Source of the DNA: Amphibacillus jilinensis Y1
Lineage (GTDB): Bacteria; Bacillota; Bacilli; Bacillales; Amphibacillaceae
NCBI RefSeq assembly: GCF_000306965.1
Contig: NZ_JH976434.1
Span: 132,933-196,932, forward strand
Reading direction: 5' to 3'
Length of the DNA stretch: 64,000 nt
Below, one piece after another: positions 48,551 through 59,021 of the stretch. The notes below the pieces were generated by a model that was not told where the DNA came from, ran no database searches, and saw nothing but the letters and a program-made list of their open reading frames with translations. Both the position numbers and the translations under genes were made by a program. Numbering within the stretch: the stretch's first letter is position 1; each line of letters opens with the position of its first letter.

Positions 48551-48663
48551 GCAGAGAGAAATATACTCGCTTTCCGCGGACGAACGCCCAAGCCTCCTCG
48601 CAAAGACGGCTGTGGGGTCTCGGTCGCCCGTTTTTCCGCAGGAGTCTCGCATATTTCCTCTGC
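48551..48663. repeat. GC-rich palindromic element inside the IS
   Basis: A ~113-bp GC-rich block with inverted ends (GCAGAGAGAAATATACTCGC and CGCATATTTCCTCTGC) and inner CCGCGGACGAACGCCC and CCGCAGGAGTCTCG. It resembles the dispersed 'CTCCTGCGG...CCGCGGAAAGCGAG' repeats known from many Bacillaceae genomes. Its base composition differs sharply from the surroundings. Confidence 0.6.
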
Positions 48664-48714
48664 TATGTACTATTTCAAACGAGAGCCTTTTTAACCTCTT
48701 GTTGCCATAATATT

Positions 48715-49104
48715 TTATGCTTCAAACGTTGAAAATTTTTGATGCCAAGAGTCTCGCTTTAAAACCTTTATCGTATTGTTTATGCCTTCGATATAACCAT
48801 TATTAAATGGATACATGAACGATTGTAAGATCGCTTGTTTCCAACGTATAAACGTTTTTCTTACGCGGTGAAATGCATTAATGTTAGAAGCACGCTTCCA
48901 TTCTAGACATGCCGCCATTCCTTTTCTAGCTGTCTTCTCATCACTTGTCTTAAACCATTCATCTAATTTGTTCTTTAACTCATACGCTTCTTTTAAGCGT
49001 GGATCCATTTGTAAAAGCTTCTCAACCTTTTCTCGTCCTTTCCCTGACAATTTATAAGGGGACTTCCACAATGACTTCTTACTCCATTTCATATGAATCC
49101 GCAC
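48715..49104 (-). pseudogene. Truncated ISL3 transposase (C-terminal part)
   Basis: The frame encodes ~129 residues with the ISL3 C-terminal features DPRLKEAYELKNKLDEW and NNGYIEGINNTIKVLKRDSW, the latter holding the third (Glu) acidic residue. The zinc finger, HTH domain and the two catalytic Asp residues are absent, so the product cannot transpose DNA by itself. It is identical to the frame at 63603-63992. Confidence 0.85.
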
Positions 49105-49269
49105 TCATAGCCCCTCTCTTTTTCTATTGTCTCGACAACTTTAGGATAACAAAGAGAGGGAGAATGAGTGTGTTTTTTTGCACACTATCACGATAGAGGA
49201 CACCACCACATTCAGTATAGCGCCAAAAAATCTCTACTTTAGCTTTTCCTACCTCTTTGTTTTAATCAT

Positions 49270-49307
49270 AAAAAAAGCACGTACTCGACAATGCCGAGCC
49301 GTGCTTA
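49270..49307 (-). terminator. Terminator of mecA
   Basis: AGCACGGCTCG/CGAGTACGTGCT stem on the minus strand followed by a T-run. It overlaps the mecA stop codon by three bases. Confidence 0.75.
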
Positions 49308-49991
49308 TTGGTTAAAATGCTCTTTGACCTGTGCTAAAGCATCTTGATCAAAAATAACATTTCCATATTCTAAAATCATTGGGGGTGCAACCTTTACACG
49401 CTTACCAAATTCAAATATGATACTGAGCAAATCTTCTTGAGCATGATCGTCTAGTTGTTCATCATTAAATTTCACAATCATGATATATTGGTTTTGATAA
49501 TAATATATTTCATTTTCAATTCCATTTGTATCTTCAATAGCATAACTTAATTGAATGATATTTTCGAACTCTTCAAATGCAATCGTATGATAAACAAGAC
49601 GCCCAAATTCCTCTTCAGTCTCTTCAACATCATCTTCTTCATTATCAGCTTGTCCAAATTTAGAATCTAGTAAATCTTCTAATTTATCATCGAAATGTTT
49701 TTCAAGACCTGGAGAATCAATAGGCAACTCCAAATTCTGTCCATCTTTAGATAACTGGGCTTTCGTCACTGTAATTTCTAACCCTTTTTCAAGTGCTTGT
49801 ACTTGGATCCATAATGGGCCTTCCATATCAAAGGATTCTTCGTCTCCAGCTTCATCCATAACTTGCCAAAAAAGTTGTTCGCTGCGCTCACGATTATACC
49901 AAATTTCTTCACGATTAAAGCCGCGATCCTCAATGTCCATATAAGATATATAAAACTTAACTGTATTATCATTAATGCGTTCTATTTCCAT
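49305..49991 (-). CDS. mecA: Adaptor protein MecA
   Basis: The 228-residue protein has the MecA layout: N-terminal MEIERINDNTVKFYISYMDIEDRGF (substrate-binding part), an acidic linker (DNEEDDVEETEEEFGRL, ~115-131) and the C-terminal ClpC-binding domain (AFEEFENIIQLSYAI ... EYGNVIF). It hands ComK and other proteins to ClpC/ClpP. Expected neighbours spx and coiA flank it. Confidence 0.92.
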   Translation of the reverse strand: MEIERINDNTVKFYISYMDIEDRGFNREEIWYNRERSEQLFWQVMDEAGDEESFDMEGPLWIQVQALEKGLEITVTKAQLSKDGQNLELPIDSPGLEKHFDDKLEDLLDSKFGQADNEEDDVEETEEEFGRLVYHTIAFEEFENIIQLSYAIEDTNGIENEIYYYQNQYIMIVKFNDEQLDDHAQEDLLSIIFEFGKRVKVAPPMILEYGNVIFDQDALAQVKEHFNQ

Positions 49992-50151
49992 CCTGTCTCT
50001 CTCCCTTCGAAAAGGTATTCAAGCAACATAATTGTCTATATTATACTTTACCCTTATTTAATTTCGGTTAAGCATTAATTATACAACTATACTGATTCTC
50101 TATTCTAACGTATTTCCTCTATCTTGTCACCCATTTCAATTAAGAAAAAAA

Positions 50152-50190
50152 GATAAAACGCATCCTAATTAAAAGGTTGCGTTTTACATA
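50152..50190 (-). terminator. Terminator of spx
   Basis: AAAACGCAACC/GGATGCGTTTT hairpin (one mismatch) on the minus strand, then a T-run at 50145-50151, 10-15 bp after the spx stop. Confidence 0.7.
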
Positions 50191-50201
50191 AAAATATTTA
50201 T

Positions 50202-50597
50202 TTAGTTAACCATCTTTTGTGCTTCACGCAGTTGAAAAGTTCTTACCTTTCTTGGTAAAAAACGTCTAATCTCATCTTCATTGTAGCCTACCTGTAGTCG
50301 CTTTTCATCAATAATAATCGGTCGACGTAATATTCCTGGATTATCTTGAATGAGATTAATCAAATCTTTAAGTGGCATTTGCTCAATATCGACTTCTAAC
50401 TGTTGAAAAACTTTAGAACGTGTTGAAATAATTTCGTCCGTTCCGTCTTCAGTCATACGTAAAATTTCCTTGATCTCATCAAGGGACAACGTATCGGAGA
50501 AGATATTTCTCTCATGATAAGCGATATCATGCTCTTCTAACCATGACTTTGCTTTCCGACAAGATGTACAGCTTGGTGAGGTATAAAGTGTTACCAT
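50202..50597 (-). CDS. spx: Transcriptional regulator Spx
   Basis: The 131-residue ArsC-like protein begins [21 protein letters not shown], with the redox CxxC (Cys ~10 and ~13), followed by RSKVFQQL and the [21 protein letters not shown] segment that contacts RNA polymerase alpha. Spx redirects RNA polymerase under disulfide stress. It is normally degraded by ClpXP with SpxH, also encoded here. Length is exactly usual. Confidence 0.95.
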   Translation of the reverse strand: MVTLYTSPSCTSCRKAKSWLEEHDIAYHERNIFSDTLSLDEIKEILRMTEDGTDEIISTRSKVFQQLEVDIEQMPLKDLINLIQDNPGILRRPIIIDEKRLQVGYNEDEIRRFLPRKVRTFQLREAQKMVN

Positions 50598-50653
50598 ATT
50601 ACTTCACTCCTCAATTAAAATATATTGTGATACATTTTCAGTTGATTTAACAT

Positions 50654-50686
50654 GTTATTAAATTAAAATAACTTTAATTTAATAAC
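50654..50686. repeat. AT-only palindrome upstream of spx
   Basis: GTTATTAAATTAAA and TTTAATTTAATAAC form a perfect 14-bp inverted repeat around ATAAC. It lies in the spx 5' region, below a likely TATACT -10 element on the minus strand. I see no gene in 50598-50932. Confidence 0.6.
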
Positions 50687-50932
50687 TCACTCTTTCAGTA
50701 TACTATACCTCGTATCATTTCGATAGGCTTTTGTGAAATTTTACTTACATTTTACACAAATATACCGTTAATTAAACCGTTAGATTTCCTATTCCCTAAC
50801 ACCATTTAATTAAACCATTTTCTAAAAATTTTTTTTTTAGTTTCTCAACTAAAGCTATTATAAAGCATTTTAATTGAAAAATAAAGCTCTTATCTTGAAA
50901 CTGAGATTAAACCATCTGGGTTCGTTTCCTAA

Positions 50933-51520
50933 TTACTGTTTCTCTTTTAAATTTTTGAAAATATCCTTCGTTTTACGAGCCTGATCATATGATAATACTT
51001 CTTCTACACCTTGATACGCCTGACCATACAGCTCTTTATCTTTATATGTATGAATGTCTTCATACATATGCTTCATTTGTTGATAGATCGTCTCTTCATC
51101 TTGATTGGATGGCGACCAATATAATATTTCTAATGGACTTTCTTCATTCGTAGCTAATGAACGCCTGTTATACCCTATTGAAGTCGCGTGTTTAAAGCCT
51201 TCTCTTTGATAGAAATGGAGACGTTTCGCTGTATCCGTGTCACTATAATCTACAGGCTCTACTTCTAAAATGATTGGCTTATCCTTGTTTTTTAATTTAT
51301 TAATTAATTGATGACCCAATCCCTTCCCTCTGGAGCTTGCTGCGACATACAAGTAATCAATAAAAAGGAAGGTATCAAATTCAGCATACATCATCACATG
51401 TTCCGGTCCTTCATCTTTGTAATAAACATCACTTTTTTCTTTTAACAATGTTTCCATATGTTCTTTAGATTTCATTTCATGTGTAGGAAAATAATCATTT
51501 AACTTTTCAAACCAGTCCAT
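50933..51520 (-). CDS. GNAT acetyltransferase-like protein YjbC
   Basis: The 195-residue protein has a GNAT core with IDYLYVAASSRGKGLGHQLINKL (acetyl-CoA loop, ~73-95) and HFYQREGFKHATSIGY, and a helical tail (~135-195) rich in Lys, Glu and Gln. It matches YjbC, encoded just upstream of spx in B. subtilis. There yjbC-spx is co-transcribed from stress-controlled promoters; here a 335-bp gap separates the two genes. The acetyl acceptor is unknown. Confidence 0.83.
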   Translation of the reverse strand: MDWFEKLNDYFPTHEMKSKEHMETLLKEKSDVYYKDEGPEHVMMYAEFDTFLFIDYLYVAASSRGKGLGHQLINKLKNKDKPIILEVEPVDYSDTDTAKRLHFYQREGFKHATSIGYNRRSLATNEESPLEILYWSPSNQDEETIYQQMKHMYEDIHTYKDKELYGQAYQGVEEVLSYDQARKTKDIFKNLKEKQ

Positions 51521-51730
51521 TCATTGTCACCCCTTCATTTTACAAACTTACAGTAATAGTATAACCGAAGTTGATACAGTTGTGAATTCACCCTCATGGC
51601 TGTTATCATTGCCCTTAACCTTAGCTTTATATGCTCTAAAACAATTGGTTATATATTCCGTTTTATAATCCCATATTTATAAAGAAAGAAATGGTTAGAC
51701 GTAAGCGTAACACCTATTATTAGACTAAAA

Positions 51731-51776
51731 AAAGGTGCCAATACCTAAGAAAGAGTATTAGCACAAAAACTTAAGC
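51731..51776 (-). terminator. Terminator after the putative glycoside hydrolase gene
   Basis: GTGCTAATAC / GTATTGGCAC stem (one mismatch) on the minus strand followed by seven Ts. Confidence 0.72.
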
Positions 51777-51789
51777 TTAGATTTGAATT

Positions 51790-53013
51790 TTAGTCAAGTG
51801 GTGTATAATCAACACCTTCTGTGTAGACATTTCCAGCGTTCCACAATAGAAATTCGTCAATTCCATTTTCATTCAGTGCTCTTATTTGTGCTTCGACTTC
51901 CTCTACCCCATAAGTAAATGTCTCGCCACTATATAACCATGGTGCATCAAAATCCTGAATCCACGGGCGTGATAGTGGTGGATTATCTATTTCGGCTAAT
52001 ATATCATTTTCTAATTTACTATACGCATCCACTAATCGATAAGGTTCTTTATCAGGAAAGTCAATACCAAAATGTGGTGTCCAGTGACTTGGATAAATCA
52101 TCGAAGAAATGACATCAACGTTATCAGCAATACGCGAAAAGTTCTGCCCTATTCCCGGCGTTTCTTCAACGGTTGCAGCATAACCAAAAATATCAACCGA
52201 AACATCAACACCATACACTTCGAGTTCTTCATGTGCATAGGCAACAAAATCAGTTACAGCTTCCACACGTTTTTGCACCCCATCAATATCGACATCTTCA
52301 TAATCGCCTTGAGAGTAATCAAGGTCTTCATCTCTTGTTTCAAAGCCTTCAGGATATCGTACATAATCGAATTGAATATCTTGAAAACCTAGCTCTGCAG
52401 CCATTTTTGCTATATCTAGATTATATTCCCACACTTCTTTTTCATAAGGATTAACAAATGCCTCTCCTCTATTATTCACCCAGACTTCACCATCTTCTTG
52501 AAAAGACAGGTCTGGACGTTCTTCCGCTAATACGCTGTCTTTAAAAACAACAATTCTTGCAATAGGGTATATTTCATTTTTTTCTAAAATTTCCATCATT
52601 GCTTCTGGATCATCGATATAAGATTTTGAAATATCATAGTACGGAGAATCTTGATCGGGCCTAAATGTTAAATGACCATGATCATCCTTAATATCAATAA
52701 CCATCGTGTTTAAGTCTGTTGTGTTCACAAGATTCAATAATGAATCAAAGCGAGCACCGCCAGCTGAATGTCCAGTCAAATAAATACCTCTAACCGCTTC
52801 TGGATAAGAAAATTGATATCCAGAATTATATGTAAATCGGGCTAAACGCTTAATAGGATCTGACACAGCAAACTGAACTTCTTTCTTATAATGCTTTTGA
52901 GCCATCAACGTATCTTGGTTCAACTCTTCTGCTGATATGGTTGAGCTATTCGTTGGCCATGCAAATAATAGCACGAGGATAAACAACCAACCAAATTCTA
53001 GGTGCTTTATCAT
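51790..53013 (-). CDS. Secreted putative glycoside hydrolase (DUF4015-type)
   Basis: The 407-residue protein (ATG 53013, seven bases after GGAGGT) has a signal peptide (~1-28) and a barrel domain of the DUF4015/COG1306 family: VRGIYLTGHSAGGARFDSLL, TMVIDIKDDHGHLTF, YPIARIVVFKDSVLA, GFQDIQFDYVRYPEGF and the C-terminal PWIQDFDAPW plus DEFLLWNAGNVY. Conserved Asp/Glu residues suggest a glycosidase, but the substrate is not known. It is probably exported and acts outside the membrane. Confidence 0.8.
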   Translation of the reverse strand: MIKHLEFGWLFILVLLFAWPTNSSTISAEELNQDTLMAQKHYKKEVQFAVSDPIKRLARFTYNSGYQFSYPEAVRGIYLTGHSAGGARFDSLLNLVNTTDLNTMVIDIKDDHGHLTFRPDQDSPYYDISKSYIDDPEAMMEILEKNEIYPIARIVVFKDSVLAEERPDLSFQEDGEVWVNNRGEAFVNPYEKEVWEYNLDIAKMAAELGFQDIQFDYVRYPEGFETRDEDLDYSQGDYEDVDIDGVQKRVEAVTDFVAYAHEELEVYGVDVSVDIFGYAATVEETPGIGQNFSRIADNVDVISSMIYPSHWTPHFGIDFPDKEPYRLVDAYSKLENDILAEIDNPPLSRPWIQDFDAPWLYSGETFTYGVEEVEAQIRALNENGIDEFLLWNAGNVYTEGVDYTPLD

Positions 53014-53284
53014 ATAACGACCTCCATACATGTTTTTAAAAATTATGTCTTTAGCTTGTCACATTACGTCCATTATATAAGAGATTTATTGACAATGATA
53101 TGAAAATCATCAAAATCCATCAAATGTCGCATAACTGCTCACCTTTCCTTTTTTCAAATACCTTTAATGTTGTTATTAAAAGTACATTTACCCTTTTTCA
53201 GTTATTTTAATCTTAATTGGATTTGTTAACTTTAGTTGCATCAGATTGACATTGTGCTATAATTAATTAAAATTTTAAAATTCT

Positions 53285-53508
53285 GCTATGAAGAGGTAAA
53301 AGAATCATATCCAATGATTTAAAAGAGAGTCTGGATGGTGGAAACAGACATCAAGATATGAGGAAGTTGGGACCTTGGAGCATGTATACGATCGTATACC
53401 GTTTAATTAGGCGATAACTAATGATAAAGTGATCTCATATTCCGAGATAATCAGGGTGGCACCACGGTCGATTCGTCCCTGAGAACAGCCGGTTTATGAG
53501 TTTTTTTA
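53285..53508 (+). promoter_or_regulatory. T-box riboswitch (tRNA-Trp sensing) upstream of trpS
   Basis: The leader contains a Stem I region (AGAGAGTCTGGATGGTGG), a likely specifier TGG at 53368-53370 in GGAAGTTGGGACC, and the T-box antiterminator sequence AGGGTGGCACCACGG (53453-53467), followed by GTCCCTGAG and a CTCATA...TATGAG stem with eight Ts. Uncharged tRNA-Trp should promote readthrough into trpS. The gap from 53014 to here holds nothing else I can name. Confidence 0.9.
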
Positions 53509-53641
53509 CGTATTAAAATAGGATAGAATTTCAGTGCAGGTATAGTTAAGACCTTTCATCTTTTATTGTTCCTATATTAACTAAAAATTTAGTTTGCTTG
53601 TCATTACCTTAGTCTACTATCATTATGTGCTCACCTAATAA

Positions 53642-54676
<1,035 letters not shown>

Positions 54677-54686
54677 TACATTTCAC

Positions 54687-54738
54687 AAAACCTCTACCGT
54701 AAAAGTTGAGTTTTCCTTTTGCGGTAGAGGTTTTTAAT
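54687..54738 (+). terminator. Terminator after trpS
   Basis: AAAACCTCTACCGTAAAAG pairs with CTTTTGCGGTAGAGGTTTT (one wobble), ending in Ts. Confidence 0.85.
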
Positions 54739-54857
54739 GACTTGTATTCGCGTGAAAGACGAGTACATCAGTACTTCTCTTCAGCCAAATCGGGACTGCT
54801 AAGCAAAGAGGGAACGGCTAGCACACAAGCAGATATATCCCTTCTTGGAATCTTTGC

Positions 54858-55096
54858 AATAAAACGAACCTTCAATAGTGGGTTGAGGGCTACAGGATGT
54901 TGGACATGCAGATGTTGCCACAGGACGTGGCGGTTTTAGTCTGCAATCCTTCTTAAAGATATGGCGGTTTTAGTCTGCAATCTTACCCACCTACTAATTG
55001 ATCGTTAAGTGGATCAGGACAATAGTATTCGTTTTCTCGCGCCTAAATAGATATGCTTTACTCTCTATTTAGGCGCGTCGATTAACTGTGATAAGG
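54858..55096 (+). repeat. Structured intergenic repeat, copy 10
   Basis: GAACCTTCAATAGTGGGTTG, CTACAGGATGTTGGACATG, GCCACAGGACGTGGCGG and a repeated GGCGGTTTTAGTCTGCAATC, then CTTACCCACCTACTAATTG, GATCAGGACAATAG, an 11-bp hairpin (GCGCCTAAATAG/CTATTTAGGCGC) and 3' box TTAACTGTGATAAG. Confidence 0.85.
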
Positions 55097-55149
55097 TATA
55101 TTGGTGTGGTTTGTTGGTATGGGTATAGAAAGAATGAAAAAGATTAAGT

Positions 55150-55905
55150 TTATTTAATCCTTTTTAAAACAGTGGATTCTATACCCCCATTCGCTTGATT
55201 CCATAGTTGTTCAAACAGCGGATTTCCTTTAATAATTGCACGACAAAAATTTTCATGTTTGACTGACCAACCGTCGTGTACATGAAGGTACAACCGGTGC
55301 CAAGTGTCTTCAAAGCAGAGTTTTTTTACCTCGGTATAACAATCTGGTTCCCATTCTGTCAACCAATAATGTACTTCATCAAGGTTATGCCCTTGTTTTA
55401 AACCGTCTAGTGCAAGCATTGTTAAGTGCTTTAACTCCCTTTCTCTTCTTACCAATCCAATCATCGCTTTAGGCGGTAGCGAGAACAAGTGATACTCTTT
55501 TTCTGGCCAATCTCTTTTTAAAGAAAAGTATTGACGCGAACGCTGTTGGACTAACTGTAGTACTTTACGTTCTTGTCGTGGAATAAGCCGACTCTTTTTC
55601 AAAGGTATTTGGTAACCCATTGTATCAAAAGCAATGATGCCGCTCCCATCTGTAACAATCGCAGCATGACGTATCGAATCACCCTTGACAATGGTTTGAT
55701 TCTGAATTAAATCCAACATTTTTTTAGGGAGATCGTCAAGATCATTTTCTATGTAATTAAAAAGTCGTGTCTCAATATACAGAACAGGAATGACATCAAC
55801 GAGCTCAATATCATCTAATTTTCGCCATTCATAAAACGGACAAACATTGTAGCCATTTTCTTCACCTTCAAACCAATTCACCCAAACATCATGCATGACC
55901 ATCAT
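55150..55905 (-). CDS. YjbA/DUF3603 (UPF0736) family protein
   Basis: The 251-residue soluble protein matches the YjbA family, found next to trpS in Bacillus: MHDVWVNWFEGEENGYNVCPFYEWRK at the start, IRHAAIVTDGSGIIAFDTMGY in the middle and WHRLYLHVHDGWSVKHENFC near the end. No catalytic motif is evident and the function is unknown. The start could be any of three close ATGs (55905, 55902, 55896). Confidence 0.85.
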   Translation of the reverse strand: MMVMHDVWVNWFEGEENGYNVCPFYEWRKLDDIELVDVIPVLYIETRLFNYIENDLDDLPKKMLDLIQNQTIVKGDSIRHAAIVTDGSGIIAFDTMGYQIPLKKSRLIPRQERKVLQLVQQRSRQYFSLKRDWPEKEYHLFSLPPKAMIGLVRRERELKHLTMLALDGLKQGHNLDEVHYWLTEWEPDCYTEVKKLCFEDTWHRLYLHVHDGWSVKHENFCRAIIKGNPLFEQLWNQANGGIESTVLKRIK

Positions 55906-55963
55906 TTATTTTCCCTCACTTTAAAGATTTAACAGACAGTATCACCATCTTAGGAAAAATTAT

Positions 55964-56161
55964 TCATTTAAGTCGGCGGACTATTTTAGGAAAGCCAAAG
56001 AACATTAAGACCACTCCAATGAAAAATAATTGACACTCCTTACGTGAAAAAACAAAGAGCCAATAGCTTGTCCAACCTAATCCTGCTGGTATAAGGTTCA
56101 TATATAAAATCATCATCGTACCACCCGCAACTGTTAATCCAAATCCAATTAGGAATAACAC
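55964..56161 (-). CDS. Small two-segment membrane protein, unknown
   Basis: A ~65-67 residue protein with two hydrophobic segments (GFGLTVAGGTMMILYMNLIP and ECQLFFIGVVLMFFGFP) and a basic tail. It has GTG starts only: 56161 has better spacing from GGAGGGG than 56167. It resembles no family I can name. Conserved short membrane proteins do occur at this place near fabF in Bacillaceae. Confidence 0.55.
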   Translation of the reverse strand: MLFLIGFGLTVAGGTMMILYMNLIPAGLGWTSYWLFVFSRKECQLFFIGVVLMFFGFPKIVRRLK

Positions 56162-56211
56162 ACCCACCCCTCCGTCAGCTTGTCCGATTGCTTATATTCT
56201 ATGTATTTGCA

Positions 56212-56252
56212 TATAAAAAAAGACCTTGGGCAATAATGCGTCAAGGTCTTAT
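56212..56252 (-). terminator. Terminator of the fabH-fabF operon
   Basis: AGACCTTG and CAAGGTCT form the stem, with a T-run on the minus strand, 30 bp after fabF. Confidence 0.8.
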
Positions 56253-56282
56253 CTTCAATTAAAGCTATTTGATTTTCATTTT

Positions 56283-57527
56283 TCAGGAAAATTTCTTGAA
56301 AATTAAACACGCATTATGCCCACCAAAACCTAAAGAATTAGAAAGAGCAATATCAACATTAGCATGACGTGCTTTATTTGGTACATAATCCAAGTCACAT
56401 TCTGGATCAGCTGTTTGATAATTAATTGTCGGTGGTACGACACTTGTTTCAATCGCTTTAATCGAGGCGATCGCTTCCACACCACCAGCAGCACCTAACA
56501 AATGACCCGTCATTGATTTTGTCGAAGAAATCATCAAATCTTTAGCATGCTCGCCAAAAACAGCTTTAACGGCTGCGGTTTCAAATTTATCATTAAATGG
56601 CGTGCTTGTACCATGTGCATTAATATAATCGATTGCATCGATCGCTAGACCCGCATCATCAATCGCTTGTCTCATGGCACGCTGTGCGCCTTCGCCCTCT
56701 GGAGCAGGTGCAGTAATATGGTGCGCATCACCTGTTGATCCATAGCCAATAATCTCAGCATAAATATGTGCGCCTCGCGCTTGAGCAGAATCAAGTGATT
56801 CAATAACAAGAATACCTGCACCTTCGCCCATAACAAAACCATCTCTATCTTGATCAAATGGACGACTTGCTGTATTTGGATTATCATTGAATGACAATGC
56901 TTTCGCTGTTGAAAATCCAGCAAAAGCCATATTCGTTAACGGCGCTTCTGCCCCACCAGTAATCATGACATCCGCATCACCACGTTCAATGACTTTGTAG
57001 GCATCGCCAATTGAATTCGTTCCTGTAGCACATGCTGTAACTGTACAAGAATTAATCCCTTTAGCACCGAGTAAAATAGAGATTTGACCAGCAGCCATAT
57101 CGGGAATAAGCATAGGAACAAAAAACGGGCTAACACGGCGATAACCTTTATCCATAAACTTCCTAAATTGTTCTTCATATGTCGCCATTCCACCAATACC
57201 TGAACCTACCCATACACCGACCCTTGCAGCATTGCTGTCGTTAATCGTTAATTTCGCATCATCGACTGCCATTTTAGCAGCACCAACGGCATACTGCGTA
57301 AACAAATCCATTCGCTTTGCGTCTTTTTTATCCATATAAAGACTAGAATCCCAATCTTTCACTTCACCTGCTACTTTAGCTGGAAAATCATCTTTATTCA
57401 CTTTTGTAATATAATCAATGCCAGATTGACCTTCAATTAGATGTTGCCACAATTGATCAATAGTTGATCCTAACGGTGTAACAGCCCCCATACCTGTTAC
57501 AACCACTCGTCTTCTCTCCATTATCAT
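56283..57527 (-). CDS. fabF: Beta-ketoacyl-ACP synthase II
   Basis: The 414-residue condensing enzyme shows the active-site Cys in [14 protein letters not shown] (~164), the first His in [11 protein letters not shown] (~304) and the second in [15 protein letters not shown] (~341). It elongates acyl-ACP with malonyl-ACP. The gene follows fabH by 15 bp and shares its FapR-controlled promoter. Confidence 0.96.
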   Translation of the reverse strand: MIMERRRVVVTGMGAVTPLGSTIDQLWQHLIEGQSGIDYITKVNKDDFPAKVAGEVKDWDSSLYMDKKDAKRMDLFTQYAVGAAKMAVDDAKLTINDSNAARVGVWVGSGIGGMATYEEQFRKFMDKGYRRVSPFFVPMLIPDMAAGQISILLGAKGINSCTVTACATGTNSIGDAYKVIERGDADVMITGGAEAPLTNMAFAGFSTAKALSFNDNPNTASRPFDQDRDGFVMGEGAGILVIESLDSAQARGAHIYAEIIGYGSTGDAHHITAPAPEGEGAQRAMRQAIDDAGLAIDAIDYINAHGTSTPFNDKFETAAVKAVFGEHAKDLMISSTKSMTGHLLGAAGGVEAIASIKAIETSVVPPTINYQTADPECDLDYVPNKARHANVDIALSNSLGFGGHNACLIFKKFS

Positions 57528-57542
57528 CTTCCTCCTCTAAGA

Positions 57543-58478
57543 TTATTTCCCCCAACGGATCGCCATAGCTCCCCATGTCAGTCCGCCACCAAAACCAACA
57601 AGTACAATATGATCACCATCTTTTATTTTACCTGCTTTGACTTCTTCAGATAGTGCAATTGGAATGGAAGCTGCTGAAGTATTACCATATTTCTTTATAG
57701 AACAAGCCATCTTATCTTCCGAGATACCTAAGCGATTCCGTGCTGCTTCCATAATTCTAATATTCGCTTGATGAGGAATAAGATAATCAACATCCTCTTT
57801 CTGTAGACCGGCTTTTTCCACCACTTTAACTGATGATTCCGGCATTTGTCTAACTGCAAACTTAAAAACTTCTCGACCATTCATGCGAATTTTATCATCT
57901 TCTTGGTAAAGCGCTTGGCCACCACTACCATCTGCGCCCAATTCAAATGATAATATACCTCTATCATCCGAAACTGAGCTAACTACTGCTGCACCAGCAC
58001 CATCACCAAAAAGCACACACGTATTTCTATCTGTCCAATCAGTAATTTTTGAGAGTTTTTCAGCACCTATGACTAAAACATTATGATATAGTCCACCTTC
58101 AATAAATTGCTTAGCAGTAATTACACCATACATAAAACCTGCGCAAGCAGCACTAATATCCATGGTTGCAGCTTGGCTTGCTCCTAATCGATCTTGTATT
58201 TGACAAGAAACGGATGGGAACGGTTGGTCTGGTGTAATCGTAGCTACTAGAATTAAATCAAGGTCTTTCGCTTCTAAATCGGCATCGGCTAACGCAGAAA
58301 CAGCTGCTTGATAGGCCATATCCGAAGTGTCCTCTCCATCATCAGCAATATGCCGCGTTTCGATGCCAGTTCGTGTTCTAATCCACTCATCGTTTGTATC
58401 GACTATCTCTTCTAAATCAAAATTTGTTAACACACGTTCCGGTACGTAATGTCCTACCCCTATAATTCCTGTTGCCAT
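57543..58478 (-). CDS. fabH: Beta-ketoacyl-ACP synthase III
   Basis: The 311-residue protein has the FabH marks: [19 protein letters not shown], catalytic Cys in [13 protein letters not shown] (~112), His in [11 protein letters not shown] (~240) and Asn in [12 protein letters not shown] (~270). It starts fatty-acid synthesis from acyl-CoA primers and malonyl-ACP. It is the first gene of fabH-fabF with a FapR box in the promoter. Confidence 0.96.
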   Translation of the reverse strand: MATGIIGVGHYVPERVLTNFDLEEIVDTNDEWIRTRTGIETRHIADDGEDTSDMAYQAAVSALADADLEAKDLDLILVATITPDQPFPSVSCQIQDRLGASQAATMDISAACAGFMYGVITAKQFIEGGLYHNVLVIGAEKLSKITDWTDRNTCVLFGDGAGAAVVSSVSDDRGILSFELGADGSGGQALYQEDDKIRMNGREVFKFAVRQMPESSVKVVEKAGLQKEDVDYLIPHQANIRIMEAARNRLGISEDKMACSIKKYGNTSAASIPIALSEEVKAGKIKDGDHIVLVGFGGGLTWGAMAIRWGK

Positions 58479-58520
58479 TATCTATACCCCTTACTTGGTA
58501 TTTAGTTTATCATCATGAAA

Positions 58521-58560
58521 TTATGACTTGGTACTAATATAAGCTATTATATGTTGAGAA
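58521..58560 (-). promoter_or_regulatory. fabH promoter with FapR operator
   Basis: TTGATT, 17 bp, TATATT on the minus strand (about 58535-58565) is followed at once by TTAGTACCAAGTCATAA (58537-58521), a FapR palindrome with an intact first half-site and a weaker second half. FapR releases this site when malonyl-CoA rises. Confidence 0.7.
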
Positions 58561-58737
58561 TCAAGTCTTTTTTCAATAGTATCCCCATCTTTTGCAACTT
58601 CATCAACACTATAAGAGTAACCTTCGTTATAAATAGGACAACTAAAAGATGGCAAAAACACGGATTTAGTTCCATTTCTTGTCGTCATTTGTTAAAATAA
58701 AAAGAGCATCAAAATGTGCAAAATCGAGGTGGTTTTC

Positions 58738-58908
58738 ATGCGCTTTATCATTACGGCTTTGTGGTCATTTGCTATTAGCCTTGTGCTTGGGTATGTACTC
58801 ACCAGTATGGGTGGCTATGAATTTGAAATAATTCCTGTGTTAGGAATGACCATTGTATTTAGTTTAGTCGGTTTTTTAGTTGGCGAGAAATTAATTGATA
58901 AACATTAA
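58738..58908 (+). CDS. Small membrane protein (DUF2929-like)
   Basis: The 56-residue protein begins MRFIITALWSFAISLVLGYV and has a second hydrophobic segment IIPVLGMTIVFSLVGFLVGE. ATG 58738 follows GAGGTGG at good spacing; an ORF opening 8 codons earlier lacks a ribosome site. The opening MRFIIT.WSF and the location near fabH match the DUF2929 family. Function unknown. Confidence 0.65.
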   Translation: MRFIITALWSFAISLVLGYVLTSMGGYEFEIIPVLGMTIVFSLVGFLVGEKLIDKH

Positions 58909-58987
58909 GAGCGCCCACATTTGCTAACCTTCGCTAATGTATTCACTTTTTTGATACTTGGTCTTGTCAATGTGTTAATAAAGCAAA

Positions 58988-59016
58988 TAGCCCCTTGCCT
59001 TTAAGGCAAGGGGTAG
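58988..59016. terminator. Hairpin between converging genes, likely terminator
   Basis: CCCCTTGCCT pairs with AGGCAAGGGG around TTA. T-runs are short on both sides. Confidence 0.65.
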
Positions 59017-59021
59017 CTATG

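Larger units (their letters stand above)
48482..49224 (-). mobile_element. Internally deleted ISL3-family element, copy A
   Basis: Ends are imperfect 24-bp inverted repeats: GGTTCTCTGTCAAATTTGGT at the left, and on the minus strand GGCGCTATACTGAATGTGGT at the right; both continue GGTG and agree at about 16-17 of 24 positions. Flanks TAAAAATC and AAAAAATC fit an 8-bp target duplication with one change. A full ISL3 element would be ~1.4 kb; this has only the transposase C-terminus. It sits between coiA and mecA. Confidence 0.8.

Noticed and set aside
54706..54939. 77-codon rightward frame after trpS
   Set aside because: It begins inside the trpS terminator and runs into repeat copy 10, so it has no support as a gene.
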